This document shows, one piece after another, positions 44,047 to 55,581 of a stretch of 64,000 nucleotides of DNA. Numbering within the stretch: the first letter of the stretch is position 1; each line of letters starts with the position of its first letter. The DNA is taken from assembly GCF_014898815.1 (NCBI RefSeq), contig NW_026515509.1, forward strand, positions 1,426,001 to 1,490,000. Direction: 5' to 3'. The stretch is from Panonychus citri. Its lineage: Eukaryota; Arthropoda; Arachnida; Trombidiformes; Tetranychidae. A model generated the notes under the pieces. It did no database searches and was not told where the DNA came from. It saw nothing but the letters and a program-made list of their open reading frames with translations. A program made the translations under genes and the position numbers.

Positions 44047-47000
44047 ATCATCAATTCTGTTGTTATTAGGATAAGATAACATGATGAGGAAGATTAAAAG
44101 TACATATTTGGTGACATTCGGATTCTATGATGAAAAGGAAAGAGATAATGTCGAGGAGGAAGAAAAAATATTATTATTTCCACCATTGGGGTAACAATCA
44201 TTTCTTTAGGTGGATCAATACTTTCCAATGTTTCTCATGATAATAATCATGATTATAACAATAAGTTCAGATTCTGATAACTTGTTTTTGTTACCAATCA
44301 TAATCATCATCATGATACTCAATGAATATAATGATGATTAACCGAAAAGAAAAGAAGTAACAAAATGATAATAATATTAATTCTGTTTCAGAATTTTTTT
44401 TTTCGATTTTTTTTCCTCTGCTTCTTTTTTTTCCACCACAATTTCGATAATGATGATCATCATGAAGATAAAAGCATATAACATATTGGAAACTGATTGT
44501 ATCCGGTTCTGTCAGTCTTACAGGAAATGATCCTGTCTTCCTGAGCCATCATAATCCACCCCATAAGTCACCACCTCCCACTCCACATGATCAACTTTCA
44601 GGGTAAATTGGTATTGATATTTATTAACTTTTTCTTATCATCATTCTGACTAATATTTATATATACGCATCTCTGTGTTTATAACATGAAAAGATTCAGG
44701 GGAATCCAATGAACATACACTTGAAATGATCAATTGGAATATAAAAGATTATCATCAACATTCAGTATTCATTCAGAACTTTTTTCTCTCTTTCTCTATC
44801 TTATTACCATGTTGGTAGCATTGAGTTTCATTTGATGATTGAGTTAAAACAATTTAAATTATTACAATCACGTTATAATACAATTGAAGGTATTCATATA
44901 TCCTAATGATAATTATCATGAATTACCCTGGTTGATGATAACTGTAAATCATCAATTTTTTTTGTTAAACTTTTACTTTCAACTTACGTGAGCCGATTTA
45001 TTGGTTTATATTATTATCTCAGTTTTTTTTATCAACATTTTACTTGTCATATCAGAATCAACTAATGTTATTACTTTAATCATAATCATCAGCAATTAGT
45101 GTGATGATTGAATCATGAATTTAGCTGAACAAAAACGAGGAAACTCAGATCTGCATGTTTCATGGATTGGGAGATGAAGATGAATTCATTTGAGTTTAGA
45201 AAGTGATTTAATCAGCTCAGAATTGGAAAGGGTTTGGCTATGTGAGTGGATTAGGGTTGGTTGGTGTTGGTCATTAGCACAAAATGCTGACCATTTCATT
45301 AGCGATGTGATTATCGTTAGACTGTTACTAATAATCAATTATCTTGATCAAAACAAGATAATATTGAATAAGTCAGAGTTCTTGAAGATTCTGATGAGGG
45401 TGATGATGAGACTAGTTGATGATTTGATGGAAATGAATGTGTGTATGAATTTCAATCCTCCGAATCTGTGACAGATGGAAGAGAAAATTTCTAATATCAT
45501 ATACATGGTAGACTACATGGTGATCATGGTTAAGTAAATGAAGTGAAACCATTTTCATGATATCAAATGGATTCTGAATACAAATTGGGATAAAGAGTAA
45601 GGGGGAAAATCTGATGATGGACTCTGAATATTTAATAATAAAGGAAAAGGATCCAGAGACTGAGAAAATTATTCCAACGTGTTAACATGATGATGATGAT
45701 GATGTGATTATTTCACTTTCATCAGTTGATTATCATATGAATCATTTTTTTTTGCTTTTTCTTTGATAGAAGAAAAAATTTGATTCCAAAAGTTGGAAGA
45801 TTAACTTTTTTCATGTTAAATTCAATTAGATTCATGATGGAAAAAAAGTTCAAGTAAAGATTGGGAAATAATCTTACAAATGGACAAAAAGTTCTGGACA
45901 TTATAAAGTGAATAAGGAAAATTGGGTGAAAAAGGAAGTCAAGGAAAAATTTACTTCCTTTTCATTTGAAACAATCTTATTTTTCTGAGGCTAAAAATAG
46001 ATTCTAGTTTCATGTCCATTGAGCTTGAGTTGACCCAATTTCAAATGAATCTTTTCCAAGAAAGAGAAAGAAAGAGAAAGAGAGTTCAAGGTCATGAAAT
46101 CTCATCATGAGTTATCATGAAAATTTTTATCATCTGATGATGGATTGAAATTTTATTGCAATCAGAATCTGAATTGAAACGAAAATGAAAAATGATTTTT
46201 CAACATGATTATCATCATCATTATAAACACTAGACTGAAACTTTAAATTGTAATTTAAAAGTAACGGAAAACAGAATGAATTTCATAATGATCATCATGA
46301 AACCTCATGTAACTCAGTGAAATTATTTCATGAGTAATAAATTTGCTTTTTTTGAGAATTTATTTTTCACCCAAAAAAAACTTATGATAAATTTTTTTTC
46401 AATTCATTTACTTTTTCCCTCCAATCATTATCATCATCATCATTATCATCAGAAATGCAAATAATAAATAAGTAACAATACTCATCACCATGAATCATTA
46501 TTTTCATCATGATAATAATCAGAACCATGAGGAATCTTTATCTACATGATTCACCCAATATGAAGCTGAAAACTTTTAACGATTGACAAACATTGTTCAA
46601 AGTTAATACACCTTCAACATGGGAAATCAGGTCTTCATCATCTTGGTGATCATCATCATCATCATCATCCATTGTTACTCTAATCCTTGTAACACAATTT
46701 ATTTTTTTGTCTTATCCTAATTATCATCAGTAATAGGAAAGGCATGGTTAAGATGATAATGATAATGATGACGACGATGATGATGAGGATGATGATACAG
46801 ATGAAGATGATAGTTTGATGAGAGTTGATGTTATTTAGTCAGAAAAACAAGATGATTAGGAAGAAGATAAGAGATGAAAATGGAAACTAGGTAAAGAGGG
46901 AAAAGGGATAAAGAGAAAGAGAGAGAGAGAGAGAGAAAATGAAAAGGTTGAAAGATGAAGATGATGAAAAAGATTAAAGAGAAGATAAAATTGGAATTCT

Positions 47001-47410
47001 ACTCGAGGCTAATTTATCACCTTCTTCCAGTTAATCACTAACTTTTCTTTTCTTTTATCATCATCCTCCCATCTTCATCTTCCTCCTCCTCCTCATCCTC
47101 ATCAACATCATCATCCTCATCATCGTGATCATCAACATCCTCAAATCAATTATCAAGGTTACATACAAATAACAACAAAAAATTACAGGTAAACCTTAAA
47201 TTACAATATCATTTACCTTTAATTTTGTGTTTTTTTTACAAGTAATCGGAAAGATAAATATAAATCATTGGAATAAATTGATTTTACTTTGTTACAATTA
47301 GCAGCCTCCATGATGATTAAATCGTAATCACTAATCAACTCAAACAATCAAATGTAATTACAAACAATCAATTTGCAAAGAGGAAAATTATGAATTACTA
47401 TGAAAAATAT

Positions 47411-47809
47411 TAGGCTGGCCAAAGCAAACGAGTAATTATTATTTATATCTGAAAACAAATCAACTTTCGTCGATTTATTTTACATCATTTTAGGGACAGA
47501 ACTCTCTAGTTTATTATAAAGTAAAAAAAGTTCGAATTAAAATAAAGAATTTGTAAATATTAAAAAAAATCGAAAAAATCACCCCCAATTTCATGCTGAA
47601 AATGACGATTTTTTATTCAGATTTTCATAATTTCTGAACTTTTTGGTGCATTTTTTCATAGATTTTTGAATAAAATTCACAATTTAAGTGATAATTGCAT
47701 AATTTTTTATAAATTTATTTATTCTAATGATTAGTAATATGTTCGATAATGAAAACTAATTGAAATAATTCCAAACGGTTTGTATTGACCTTTTGTTTGC
47801 GACCCTGTA
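47411..47809. mobile_element. possible non-autonomous Tc1/mariner-like element (MITE)
   Basis: A 400-bp stretch with base composition and words unlike its surroundings, including AATCGAAAAAATCACCCCC. Its ends are imperfectly inverted: TAGGCTGGCCAAAGCAAAC at the left, and at the right TTTGTTTGCGACCCTGTA, whose complement starts TACAGGGTCGCAAACAAA. Both ends begin with TA and resemble mariner-type CAGGGTGGCC-like termini. No transposase is encoded. The match between ends is weak, so this stays tentative. Confidence 0.35.
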
Positions 47810-49356
47810 TAATGAATTGGAATTGGAAAATTACTGAAATCTCACAAAACGATAATCGAATATATGAATAACAATCTGAGAGAGTTTCAGAAAATCAAAC
47901 AATTAACAAAAAAGTTATTCGAAAATATCGTCATTTTGCTTAATAACCTAATAGTAAACATTACAAATGATTGATTCACATTTCATTGTAATTAACCATT
48001 GAAAGTTAATTTAAATTTAACTTTTTTTTCCTAGTAAATTATTTCCAATTAATTAGATGATAATTATGTTAAATCAATGATCATGGTTGATTGTTAATCA
48101 TCAAAATATTATTGATAATAATTCGCGATATTAATAATCAACATTTAAGAATTGGAAAAGTTTTTTTCTTCTCATCCTTGATCACAGTCAACTAATCAAC
48201 TAAATTTTTTCTTTGATTTAATTGTAATTAGTTTTTTTTCGTATATTTATCAACTATTAGTTAATTGAAATATTTATATATATCTTTATACCTGTGAGTG
48301 TTAATGATTACAATTATGGTTGCCATTTTTAATTTGATGTTCAAGGTTAATCAACAAGTCAGATTATTTATATTATCATGAGATGACGATGATAATTCAT
48401 TTGTCATGATAAACTTTGATGTGTGAGTGTTTTTTTTGCCACCAACATTAAATTCATTGAGTTAATCAATTAAGCTTGGAAACTTGTTATGATGATGATG
48501 ATGATGATGATGATAATGATGAGTATGAAAAAAAGTTGATTATATTGATGGTGGATGAGCTCAGAGGGTGGATAAGGGATGAGGATGAAAAAAATGAAAT
48601 GTAACCAAAATTTTCATGTTGTCATTATTTTTGAATATAAAAGTTTAATACTTTTAGGATGATGAGACAAGGTGAGAGGGAGGGGGAGAGAGAGAGAGAG
48701 AGAGATCTCGAGAGAGATGAGGAAGATGTGTTTCAAGGATTATCTTTATCATCTTCATATGTATCATCCTCTAAGCCATAGGCTTGATGGTTACAAGTAT
48801 CGGGAGGCAAAAGAGGAGGAAGATGATGAAGTCGAGAGGATGATTGATGATTCTTGAGGTTTTGTACCTTATGAGTTTTTTTAAAATTTGACTTAAAGAT
48901 GAAAAAAGATGAGGATGAAAGGGATGAAAGGGATGAGAGAGAAAATTTTACCGAAAAAAACAGAACATGAAATTAGGTGATAAGTTAATAAGAAACAAGG
49001 ATTATTATGATTGTATCATTATTCATGATGATGATGATGATGATGCTCACAGAAAATGATTGTCGGTGAAGATGATGATAACTTTTATATTATATCGTTA
49101 TAATTAAGAGTGTAGATTGTTAATTAACTAACACCATTAGGATTGTTATATTTATGTGACTTATTGTGACTATTTAATTGCTCGGCTCATTTAATTTTAT
49201 CTCAATGAAAATGTTGGATAAACTTTTACGTCTCTCATTCTTGGTGATATGGAACCAAAAAGAGAGAGAGAGATAAAAGTTCATTAAGAATTGGAAATGA
49301 ACACGAACATTTCATGAACTTTATCAAGCATCAAAAGATGAAAACAATGGGATGAT

Positions 49357-50387
49357 TGAAGGGTAGAAATTCTGAGATCCTTTTTCATTTCATCACTATT
49401 ATGATTTGATTTCTTGATGAAAACAAACAATTTAATTTTCTAAAATTTTCTTCATTTAATTTTCATTGTAAACAATTAACAAATTGTGTTTAATTTTCCT
49501 ATTTAACAATTACAATTGTAGTCACAACAATTCAACTTTCATTAATCTCCATCCTACAACTATAATTATTTGCCCCATTGTTGTAATTAACAAATCAAAT
49601 TGATTAATATCCTTAGTTAATTGATGAAGTTAATTATTACAATTAATTATCCTAAAGTGTTTAACCAATCACATTGTGATTTCTATATCTAAAGATATAT
49701 GAAAACTCATTAATGTTAATTTCCCTCCTCAACAATTAACTAATTCTTTGAATGAGTTAAACTTAAAATCTCTTAAAATTAGGTGAACAAAATTGTGACA
49801 CTAAACAAAGAGACCCGTTTCCTTTCTTTTTCCTCTTTCTCTTTCTTTTATTTTTTAGGTTTTAACATTAGAAAGCCTATGAGCTTATCCATAAGGTTAA
49901 ATCCTTATCTTATCATAAGTTAACCATAACTCACTCAGTTAACTTTACCCCTTAGTTACACTTGTAACTTTTTCTTTGTTTCTTATCTCCCTCATTATAA
50001 TTTTCTCTTCCCCAATTTAATTGTCAACCCCCAATAATTTGTTTCTAAGAAACGAATTTTCCATTTTCTATTCAGTAATTGTAATGCTCTTCAAGTTAAT
50101 GTTTAACTTTGTTTCTCTTTGTTACAATTCACTCATTTAATTTCAGTTTAATTAAAATTTCATGTTAATTGTTAATCTTCCGAATTCATTAGAATTAAGT
50201 GAAAACATTGGTGCTAAGTTTTAGTTTAATTCACGATCCTAAAAGAATCTGTTAATCAGTTATTTGTGGAACTGAGAATCTTCTAGTTCAAGTCTACAGA
50301 CTTTTCCGGAGTAATTAAAACTCTAAAATCTATCTTAATTAAGATAATCAATCCATCTCATCCCTCAAATCATTTCTCTACCCCACA
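49357..50387 (+). repeat. element 3 left LTR
   Basis: 1,031 bp. Shorter than the right copy mainly by many one- to three-base gaps, with a few substitutions. Confidence 0.92.
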
Positions 50388-50390
50388 AAT

Positions 50391-50408
50391 TGGCGACCCA
50401 GGCAGGAT
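50391..50408 (+). other. element 3 primer binding site
   Basis: TGGCGACCCAGGCAGGAT starts three bases after the LTR. The complement reads as a tRNA 3' end with T-stem strand CCTGC, acceptor strand CTGGGTC, discriminator G and CCA. The tRNA is not identified. Confidence 0.65.
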
Positions 50409-50494
50409 CGTGTAATTGAAAATCCCCTAGAATTTTAGTGCTTCTGTGTTTTCCTTATTCCAACTCTAGTGAGTTATCCATCTAACAATTTAAC

Positions 50495-51050
50495 ATGCCA
50501 CCCAAAAAATCTCGTGTTGCTGCTACTCTTCGTGTTGCTGCTGCTCGTGCTGCTAAGGCAGCTAAGGCCTCGAAACGCCTTACCAACCCTCAACCAACTG
50601 ATGATGATGAATTCATCTCAGAGGACGAAACAATTGTCCATCAACCTCCATCTCTCTCGACTCCAATCAACCCCCACCCTCCAACTCGTGTCTCAACCGT
50701 CATTGAAAGACAAAAAACTCTAAAGGATCTCTCCCACGTGGAAATCCTTGCCCTCCTACAATTATGGAATGTTCCTGAACCCATTCAATCTCTAGCTAAC
50801 AAAAGCTAATCGACTCTGTGTCAACCAATCTTCTCCTTATTGGTGAAAATCTCTCTCCCGATGAAATTGTTACCCTGAATGTTAACGATTTAAAACAACA
50901 ACAACTTCCTCTTGGCTCTATGAATTTCGAAATCAGAAAATTTCCGAATCAGAAATTCAGACCTTTATTAAAAATATTGGTCGAGAAAATGAAACAATTT
51001 TTTCTCTCTCTCACTCAGAACTTTTTGCTCTTCCTCTCCCTCTTGGTATC
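50495..51050 (+). pseudogene. element 3 Gag N-terminus, broken
   Basis: Starts at ATG 50495 with an Ala/Lys-rich MPPKKSR stretch. The frame closes after position 50809. The homologous protein, judged against element 2, continues in another frame from about 50806 (LLIGENLSPDE), changes frame again at about 50920-50945, and again at about 51010-51045. Each change fits a one- or two-base indel. The homologous Gag segment of element 2 is unbroken. Confidence 0.8.
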
Positions 51051-53873
51051 TTGAATAAGATTAAAATTATTCTTAATAATCTTGGTGCGAATATAATCGA
51101 ACCATCACCTTCATCCATCTCTCCATCCATCCACTCCAATGAAAATCTCACACCATCAACATTTCTCGAGTTGATGAAACAATTAAAAACGGACCCTCAT
51201 GTTCCTGAATTTAGATCTGGTGAAGATCAATATTCTTGGTTGGTGAAAACCAAAGACCGCCTTTCCAAGGAAAACGTCGATGATGAAACTCGACTCAGAC
51301 TTTTACAAAAGTCAATGGCCCATGAGATCAAGACAAGTGCTGCTGGTCTCGAAGAGATAACTGATTACAACAGTTATGTCAATGCTCTTTTTGAGAATCT
51401 AAAGACTCCTGAGAGTCAGTACTCAGCGGATTTCGAACTTCGAAATTGTCGCTTCAATCCCGAGTTTCACCCGGAAAAATTTTTCTCGGATATGAAACGA
51501 TTGGTCAACAAAGCCTATGGCCAAACAAACGATTCTCTCTTCAACTCTCTTCTTCTTCAACATATTCCCCGTTATATCCGCGATGATATATACACTCTTG
51601 GTATTAATGATGACCGAACCCGAATTTATAATCACCTCACTCGCATCCACTTCGACCACAAAAACAACCAAGGTAAACCCAAACCAAAAAATTTACCTAA
51701 CAAGCCTCAAAATGAGAAACCGTATGAAAGGTCCTCAGTTCAGAAAATGCTGAAAAACAATTCCTCATCTAACCCTTACTTTAAAAAGAAAAACGAAAAT
51801 CCCTCCGCATCTAATAATGCAAAATTTTGCAACTACTGCAAAGCAGACGATCATACAATTGATCAATGTTCAAAACTTGCTTATCGTAAAGCCCAAGAAG
51901 CTGCAGGGATTAAGCCCGCCTATCAACCCAAAAATCAAGGATTCAGAAATCAAAACCCCCAACAAAATGTTTCCCCCGCTAATTTTGTTAGTTTGGTTAA
52001 CCCAGATAATTCAACTCATCAGTTTAACTTTCCAGTTAACCCAATCAACTCAATTGTCCCTCAGACTGTCGCCAATCCTACTCCTCAAGAAGTTAGACCT
52101 CCCTCTCCCCCTGAACCAATTCAAAATGGTCTCAGAAATAATGCTGTTGGTTTTGCTATATCTAAGGATATAAAGCAGTTATCTCAACTGGGTGATGAAA
52201 CTATTAATCATATGCCCCTGGTTAACCTCAACCTTTGTTTGCCTGATAAATCCCGAGTTAAAGAAGGTAAAGTATTAGTAGATACTGGAGCCTCTGCATG
52301 CGTTATTGACGCTACTCTTGCGAAGCAACTTCAAGCTCATGTTATTAAGGCTAATAGAAGTCTAAAAGGTATTGCATCGAATGTATTTGTGGATTCTCTA
52401 GGATTTGCATATGCAATCTTAAAACACAATGGCATGGAGGAATCTCGAATTCTCAAGTTTAGAATTTGTGAAAAATTCGATCCGATCTTTCTACTCGGAA
52501 ATGCGTTTGCTCATATTTATTATATGAAAATAATTTCCGATGGAAGTGAATATAATCTAACTGTTAAGGAATTCCCTAATTCTCCTGAATTATCTGAGCC
52601 TGATTTTTACTTTAGATTTTGTACTCCAGATGAAACCGAACACATAATGGATTTTGCTATTAAAGTTTCGGGTAATGCTCGTTCTGATTACATCTTGGAT
52701 TCTAATCCAGTCTCATCTCATTCCAATCACCCTGAAAACCTTCAAACAATTAACCCTCCCCAAGGTGAAAAACTTAAAAACTTCCCTCAAAACTCTCTCA
52801 TCGCTCGTTGTGAATTAGCTAGTGAAAGTGAAATTCGCGAACATCAAGTTCAACCCTTTCTTGAGAAAATTAAATCAAGAATCAATCCCAATCTCTCTCC
52901 ATCTCAACAAGAACAATTACTCCAATTATTCGATGAATATCAAGACATATTCTCGAAACACAAACACGATTTAGGTTTTGTACCTTCTTCCATTTGCTCA
53001 GTGAAAATCGATCTTGAAGATCAACCAATTCCCTTCCAAAAACCTTACAACTGTAACATCCATCGTCGTGGTGTTTTTCGCGATATCATCAATGAGATGA
53101 TCGAACATGACTTAATAGAGCCCTCTGATGCCCTCGGTGGTGCTCCTTCTCTTCTCGTTCCCCGCTCTGATGGAACTTATCGGATGGTTACCGACTACCG
53201 ATTACTAAATCGTCTTACGAAAATTCCAAGACATCCAATGCCTCGAATCGACGACTGTCTCGAAGTTGTTCGTGGAGGTCAATTCTTCAATCTCTTCGAT
53301 CTGGCCCAAGGTTACCACCAGATAGAACTTCCTCCCTCCGAAAGAGAGAAAACCGCCTTCGTTACCCCTGATGGTAAGTACCAATACAAGCGACTCCCCA
53401 TGGGACTTGCCGGCGCTCCTTTCATTTTCCAGCGCTTTATGAATAAAGTTCTGGAAGGACTTCAATATGTTCATTGCATCGGTTATTTCGATGACATTCC
53501 CATTGTTGGAAAAACTTTTCTTGATTTAATCGAAAATACTCGTCAAGTGATGAATCGATTAAGAAAATATAATCTAAAGATTAAACCCGAAAAATGTCAT
53601 TTGGGACAAACAGAAATTCTCCTCTTAGGACACCTCGTCTCTGGTGACGGAATTCGTCCTGACCCAAAAAAGGTCCAAGCGCTAATCAACCTACGTTATC
53701 CTCGAACTGTACGAGAACTTCAATCCCTCTTGGGATGTTATAATTACTTCAGTAGGTACATAAAAAATTATTCGACAATTGCTGCCCCATTGTACCGATT
53801 AATTTCTAAGGAAAGAAAATTCAAGATTCTCCCTCCCGATAAAGAAGCCCTCGATTCTCTAAAATCTTCCTGA
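51051..53873 (+). CDS. element 3 Gag C-terminus, protease and reverse transcriptase segment
   Basis: Longest unbroken piece of element 3, 940 codons, internal to the polyprotein (the first codon is not a true start). It contains a CCHC knuckle (CNYCKADDHTIDQC), the protease motif VDTGAS, and a complete reverse transcriptase with MVTDYRLLNR, FDLAQGYHQIEL and YFDD. It ends at a frame break at about 53870, just before RNase H. All catalytic residues seen are intact. Sequence and order match element 2. Confidence 0.9.
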   Translation: MNKIKIILNNLGANIIEPSPSSISPSIHSNENLTPSTFLELMKQLKTDPHVPEFRSGEDQYSWLVKTKDRLSKENVDDETRLRLLQKSMAHEIKTSAAGLEEITDYNSYVNALFENLKTPESQYSADFELRNCRFNPEFHPEKFFSDMKRLVNKAYGQTNDSLFNSLLLQHIPRYIRDDIYTLGINDDRTRIYNHLTRIHFDHKNNQGKPKPKNLPNKPQNEKPYERSSVQKMLKNNSSSNPYFKKKNENPSASNNAKFCNYCKADDHTIDQCSKLAYRKAQEAAGIKPAYQPKNQGFRNQNPQQNVSPANFVSLVNPDNSTHQFNFPVNPINSIVPQTVANPTPQEVRPPSPPEPIQNGLRNNAVGFAISKDIKQLSQLGDETINHMPLVNLNLCLPDKSRVKEGKVLVDTGASACVIDATLAKQLQAHVIKANRSLKGIASNVFVDSLGFAYAILKHNGMEESRILKFRICEKFDPIFLLGNAFAHIYYMKIISDGSEYNLTVKEFPNSPELSEPDFYFRFCTPDETEHIMDFAIKVSGNARSDYILDSNPVSSHSNHPENLQTINPPQGEKLKNFPQNSLIARCELASESEIREHQVQPFLEKIKSRINPNLSPSQQEQLLQLFDEYQDIFSKHKHDLGFVPSSICSVKIDLEDQPIPFQKPYNCNIHRRGVFRDIINEMIEHDLIEPSDALGGAPSLLVPRSDGTYRMVTDYRLLNRLTKIPRHPMPRIDDCLEVVRGGQFFNLFDLAQGYHQIELPPSEREKTAFVTPDGKYQYKRLPMGLAGAPFIFQRFMNKVLEGLQYVHCIGYFDDIPIVGKTFLDLIENTRQVMNRLRKYNLKIKPEKCHLGQTEILLLGHLVSGDGIRPDPKKVQALINLRYPRTVRELQSLLGCYNYFSRYIKNYSTIAAPLYRLISKERKFKILPPDKEALDSLKSS

Positions 53874-53884
53874 TTAACACTACA

Positions 53885-54773
53885 ATGTTAGTCCATTTCA
53901 ACCCTCAACTTCGTCGAAAAATTTCTGTTGACGCTTCTGATGTTGCTGTTGGTGGAATTTTACTGCAAGAAGACGATAAATCTGAAGATTTTAATCCAGA
54001 GAATTCTATCGAAAATGTTAAAGACTGGCTTCCGATTTCTTTCTTCTCAAAAACTTTTAAAACACCAGTTACACTACAGTGTATCGGAAAAGGAATTACT
54101 GGCAATTCTAGTTGGTGTTTATAAATACAATCACTTCCTCGATGGTGAACATTTTCTCATTGAGACTGACCATCATGCCCTGTGTCAGTTAACTAAAATT
54201 AACTTTAAAAATTCACGTCTCCAACGTTGGTCAATTATGCTTTCAGCGTACAACTTTAAAGTTATTTATAAAAAAGGTTCATCTCATCCCCCTGATTGTT
54301 TCTCGCGATACCAATCAGAATGGGACCACAGGAAAACAATCGACCCGGAAGAAGAATTTCTTGACAAAATCTTTCTGAATGATTACGTAGAAGACCCATC
54401 TTGCCATCACTCTTATGATATCGGACTTAATCTCATCAATCTCTCATTCGACTCTCCCCTCTTCAATTACAATGAACTCAAGGAACCTCCACTCATCTTA
54501 TATTCAATCGCCTCCGAAATTGCTCATCTCAATCCTCAATCAAAATCCAATCCTCAAGAATTTTCTCTATGGAAAGAAAAAATTCGAAGTGCACAAGAAA
54601 ATAATCCAGAAATTCAAGAAATAATTTCTCAATTGGAAAATCCTGATTCTATTGCTTCAAAGCGATATGTATTAAGAGATAATCTCTTATATCGAAAGGA
54701 CTCAAGAACCCCTTTGGAACCGATTAGTGATCGATCCAAATATCTTAATAGAGATCTTCAAACTCGAACATGA
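53885..54773 (+). pseudogene. element 3 RNase H and connecting region, broken
   Basis: RNase H begins in one frame (VDASDVAVGG), which closes at 54124. The rest (YSVSEKELLAI, ETDHHALCQL) is in a second frame from about 54060 to 54773. The frame changes once more at about 54730, before the integrase. The residues expected for RNase H are present across the two frames. Confidence 0.82.
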
Positions 54774-55581
54774 GTCAACTCTAGGTGGACATTTCGCCAC
54801 GGAAAAAACTTATCTCAACATAGCACGAAGATTCTGGTGCAAATATCTCTACGAGGAAGTCAAAAGACTTTGTGAATCTTGCATAATTTGCAATTTAGCC
54901 AAACCCTCAAATGTGATTTATATCGATCCCTCCGCTAAACCCATTCCTACAGAAATTTTCACGCGTTTTGAATTAGACGTTCAAGGTCCAATTACGATTG
55001 GAAATTCAAAAAAGTATATTTTAGTTTTAGTTGATGTGCTAACTAGATTCGTTTATGCGAAATTAACTCTCAATCAAACTGCTTCGACAGTAATTAATTT
55101 TCTCTCTCCCTTCTTTCATCTATTTGGATTTCCAACACACATCCAAACAGATCAAGGTTCGAACTTTCTCTCTGAAGAATTTTCTAAGTTTATGAATAAA
55201 CATGGAATTATTCATGATGTTAGTAATCCCTACCACCCTCAATCTCAAGGTATTGTTGAACGGTGTAACCGAACAATAGCCGAACGCCTTAGAACCTACG
55301 TATGTACCAAAGGTACTAAAAATCTCATCCTCGCACTTCAAGCATCTCTATATGCAATTAACTCTTCTACTCATAAAATAACTCGTTTTAGTCCTTACTT
55401 TTTAGTTTTTGGTCGCGAGCCAAATAAGCCTCTTGACAATTATTTGTCCATTAACCACAATTCCCCAGTGAATGTAGTTGAAGCAAGAAAACTCGCTTAC
55501 GCGCGACTTAAGTCTCAACAACTTTACCAGATTAACCGGACTAAATCTCTTCATCCTCAATTCCCCTTACCACATTGGTGA
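54727..55581 (+). CDS. element 3 integrase core segment
   Basis: Carries the HHCC zinc module (HESTLGGHF ... CESCIICNLAKPS), then D (FELDVQGP), D (QTDQGSNF) and E (IVERCNRT), so the catalytic triad is complete. It is an internal polyprotein piece that overlaps the pieces before and after it in other frames, and it ends by frameshift at about 55570. Confidence 0.88.
   Translation: MIDPNILIEIFKLEHESTLGGHFATEKTYLNIARRFWCKYLYEEVKRLCESCIICNLAKPSNVIYIDPSAKPIPTEIFTRFELDVQGPITIGNSKKYILVLVDVLTRFVYAKLTLNQTASTVINFLSPFFHLFGFPTHIQTDQGSNFLSEEFSKFMNKHGIIHDVSNPYHPQSQGIVERCNRTIAERLRTYVCTKGTKNLILALQASLYAINSSTHKITRFSPYFLVFGREPNKPLDNYLSINHNSPVNVVEARKLAYARLKSQQLYQINRTKSLHPQFPLPHW

Larger units (their letters stand above)
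43849..49356. other. non-coding region between elements 2 and 3
   Basis: About 5.5 kb with no supported gene. It holds (TC)n at 43995-44042, GA-rich tracts near 46919-46938 and 48686-48706, long ATC/ATG triplet runs, and a possible mariner-type MITE at 47411-47809. Frames at 45190-45471 and 48672-48857 have no protein features. Confidence 0.6.

Noticed and set aside
45190..45471. 93-codon frame between elements 2 and 3
   Set aside because: Non-ATG start, no recognised motif, and flanked by simple repeats.
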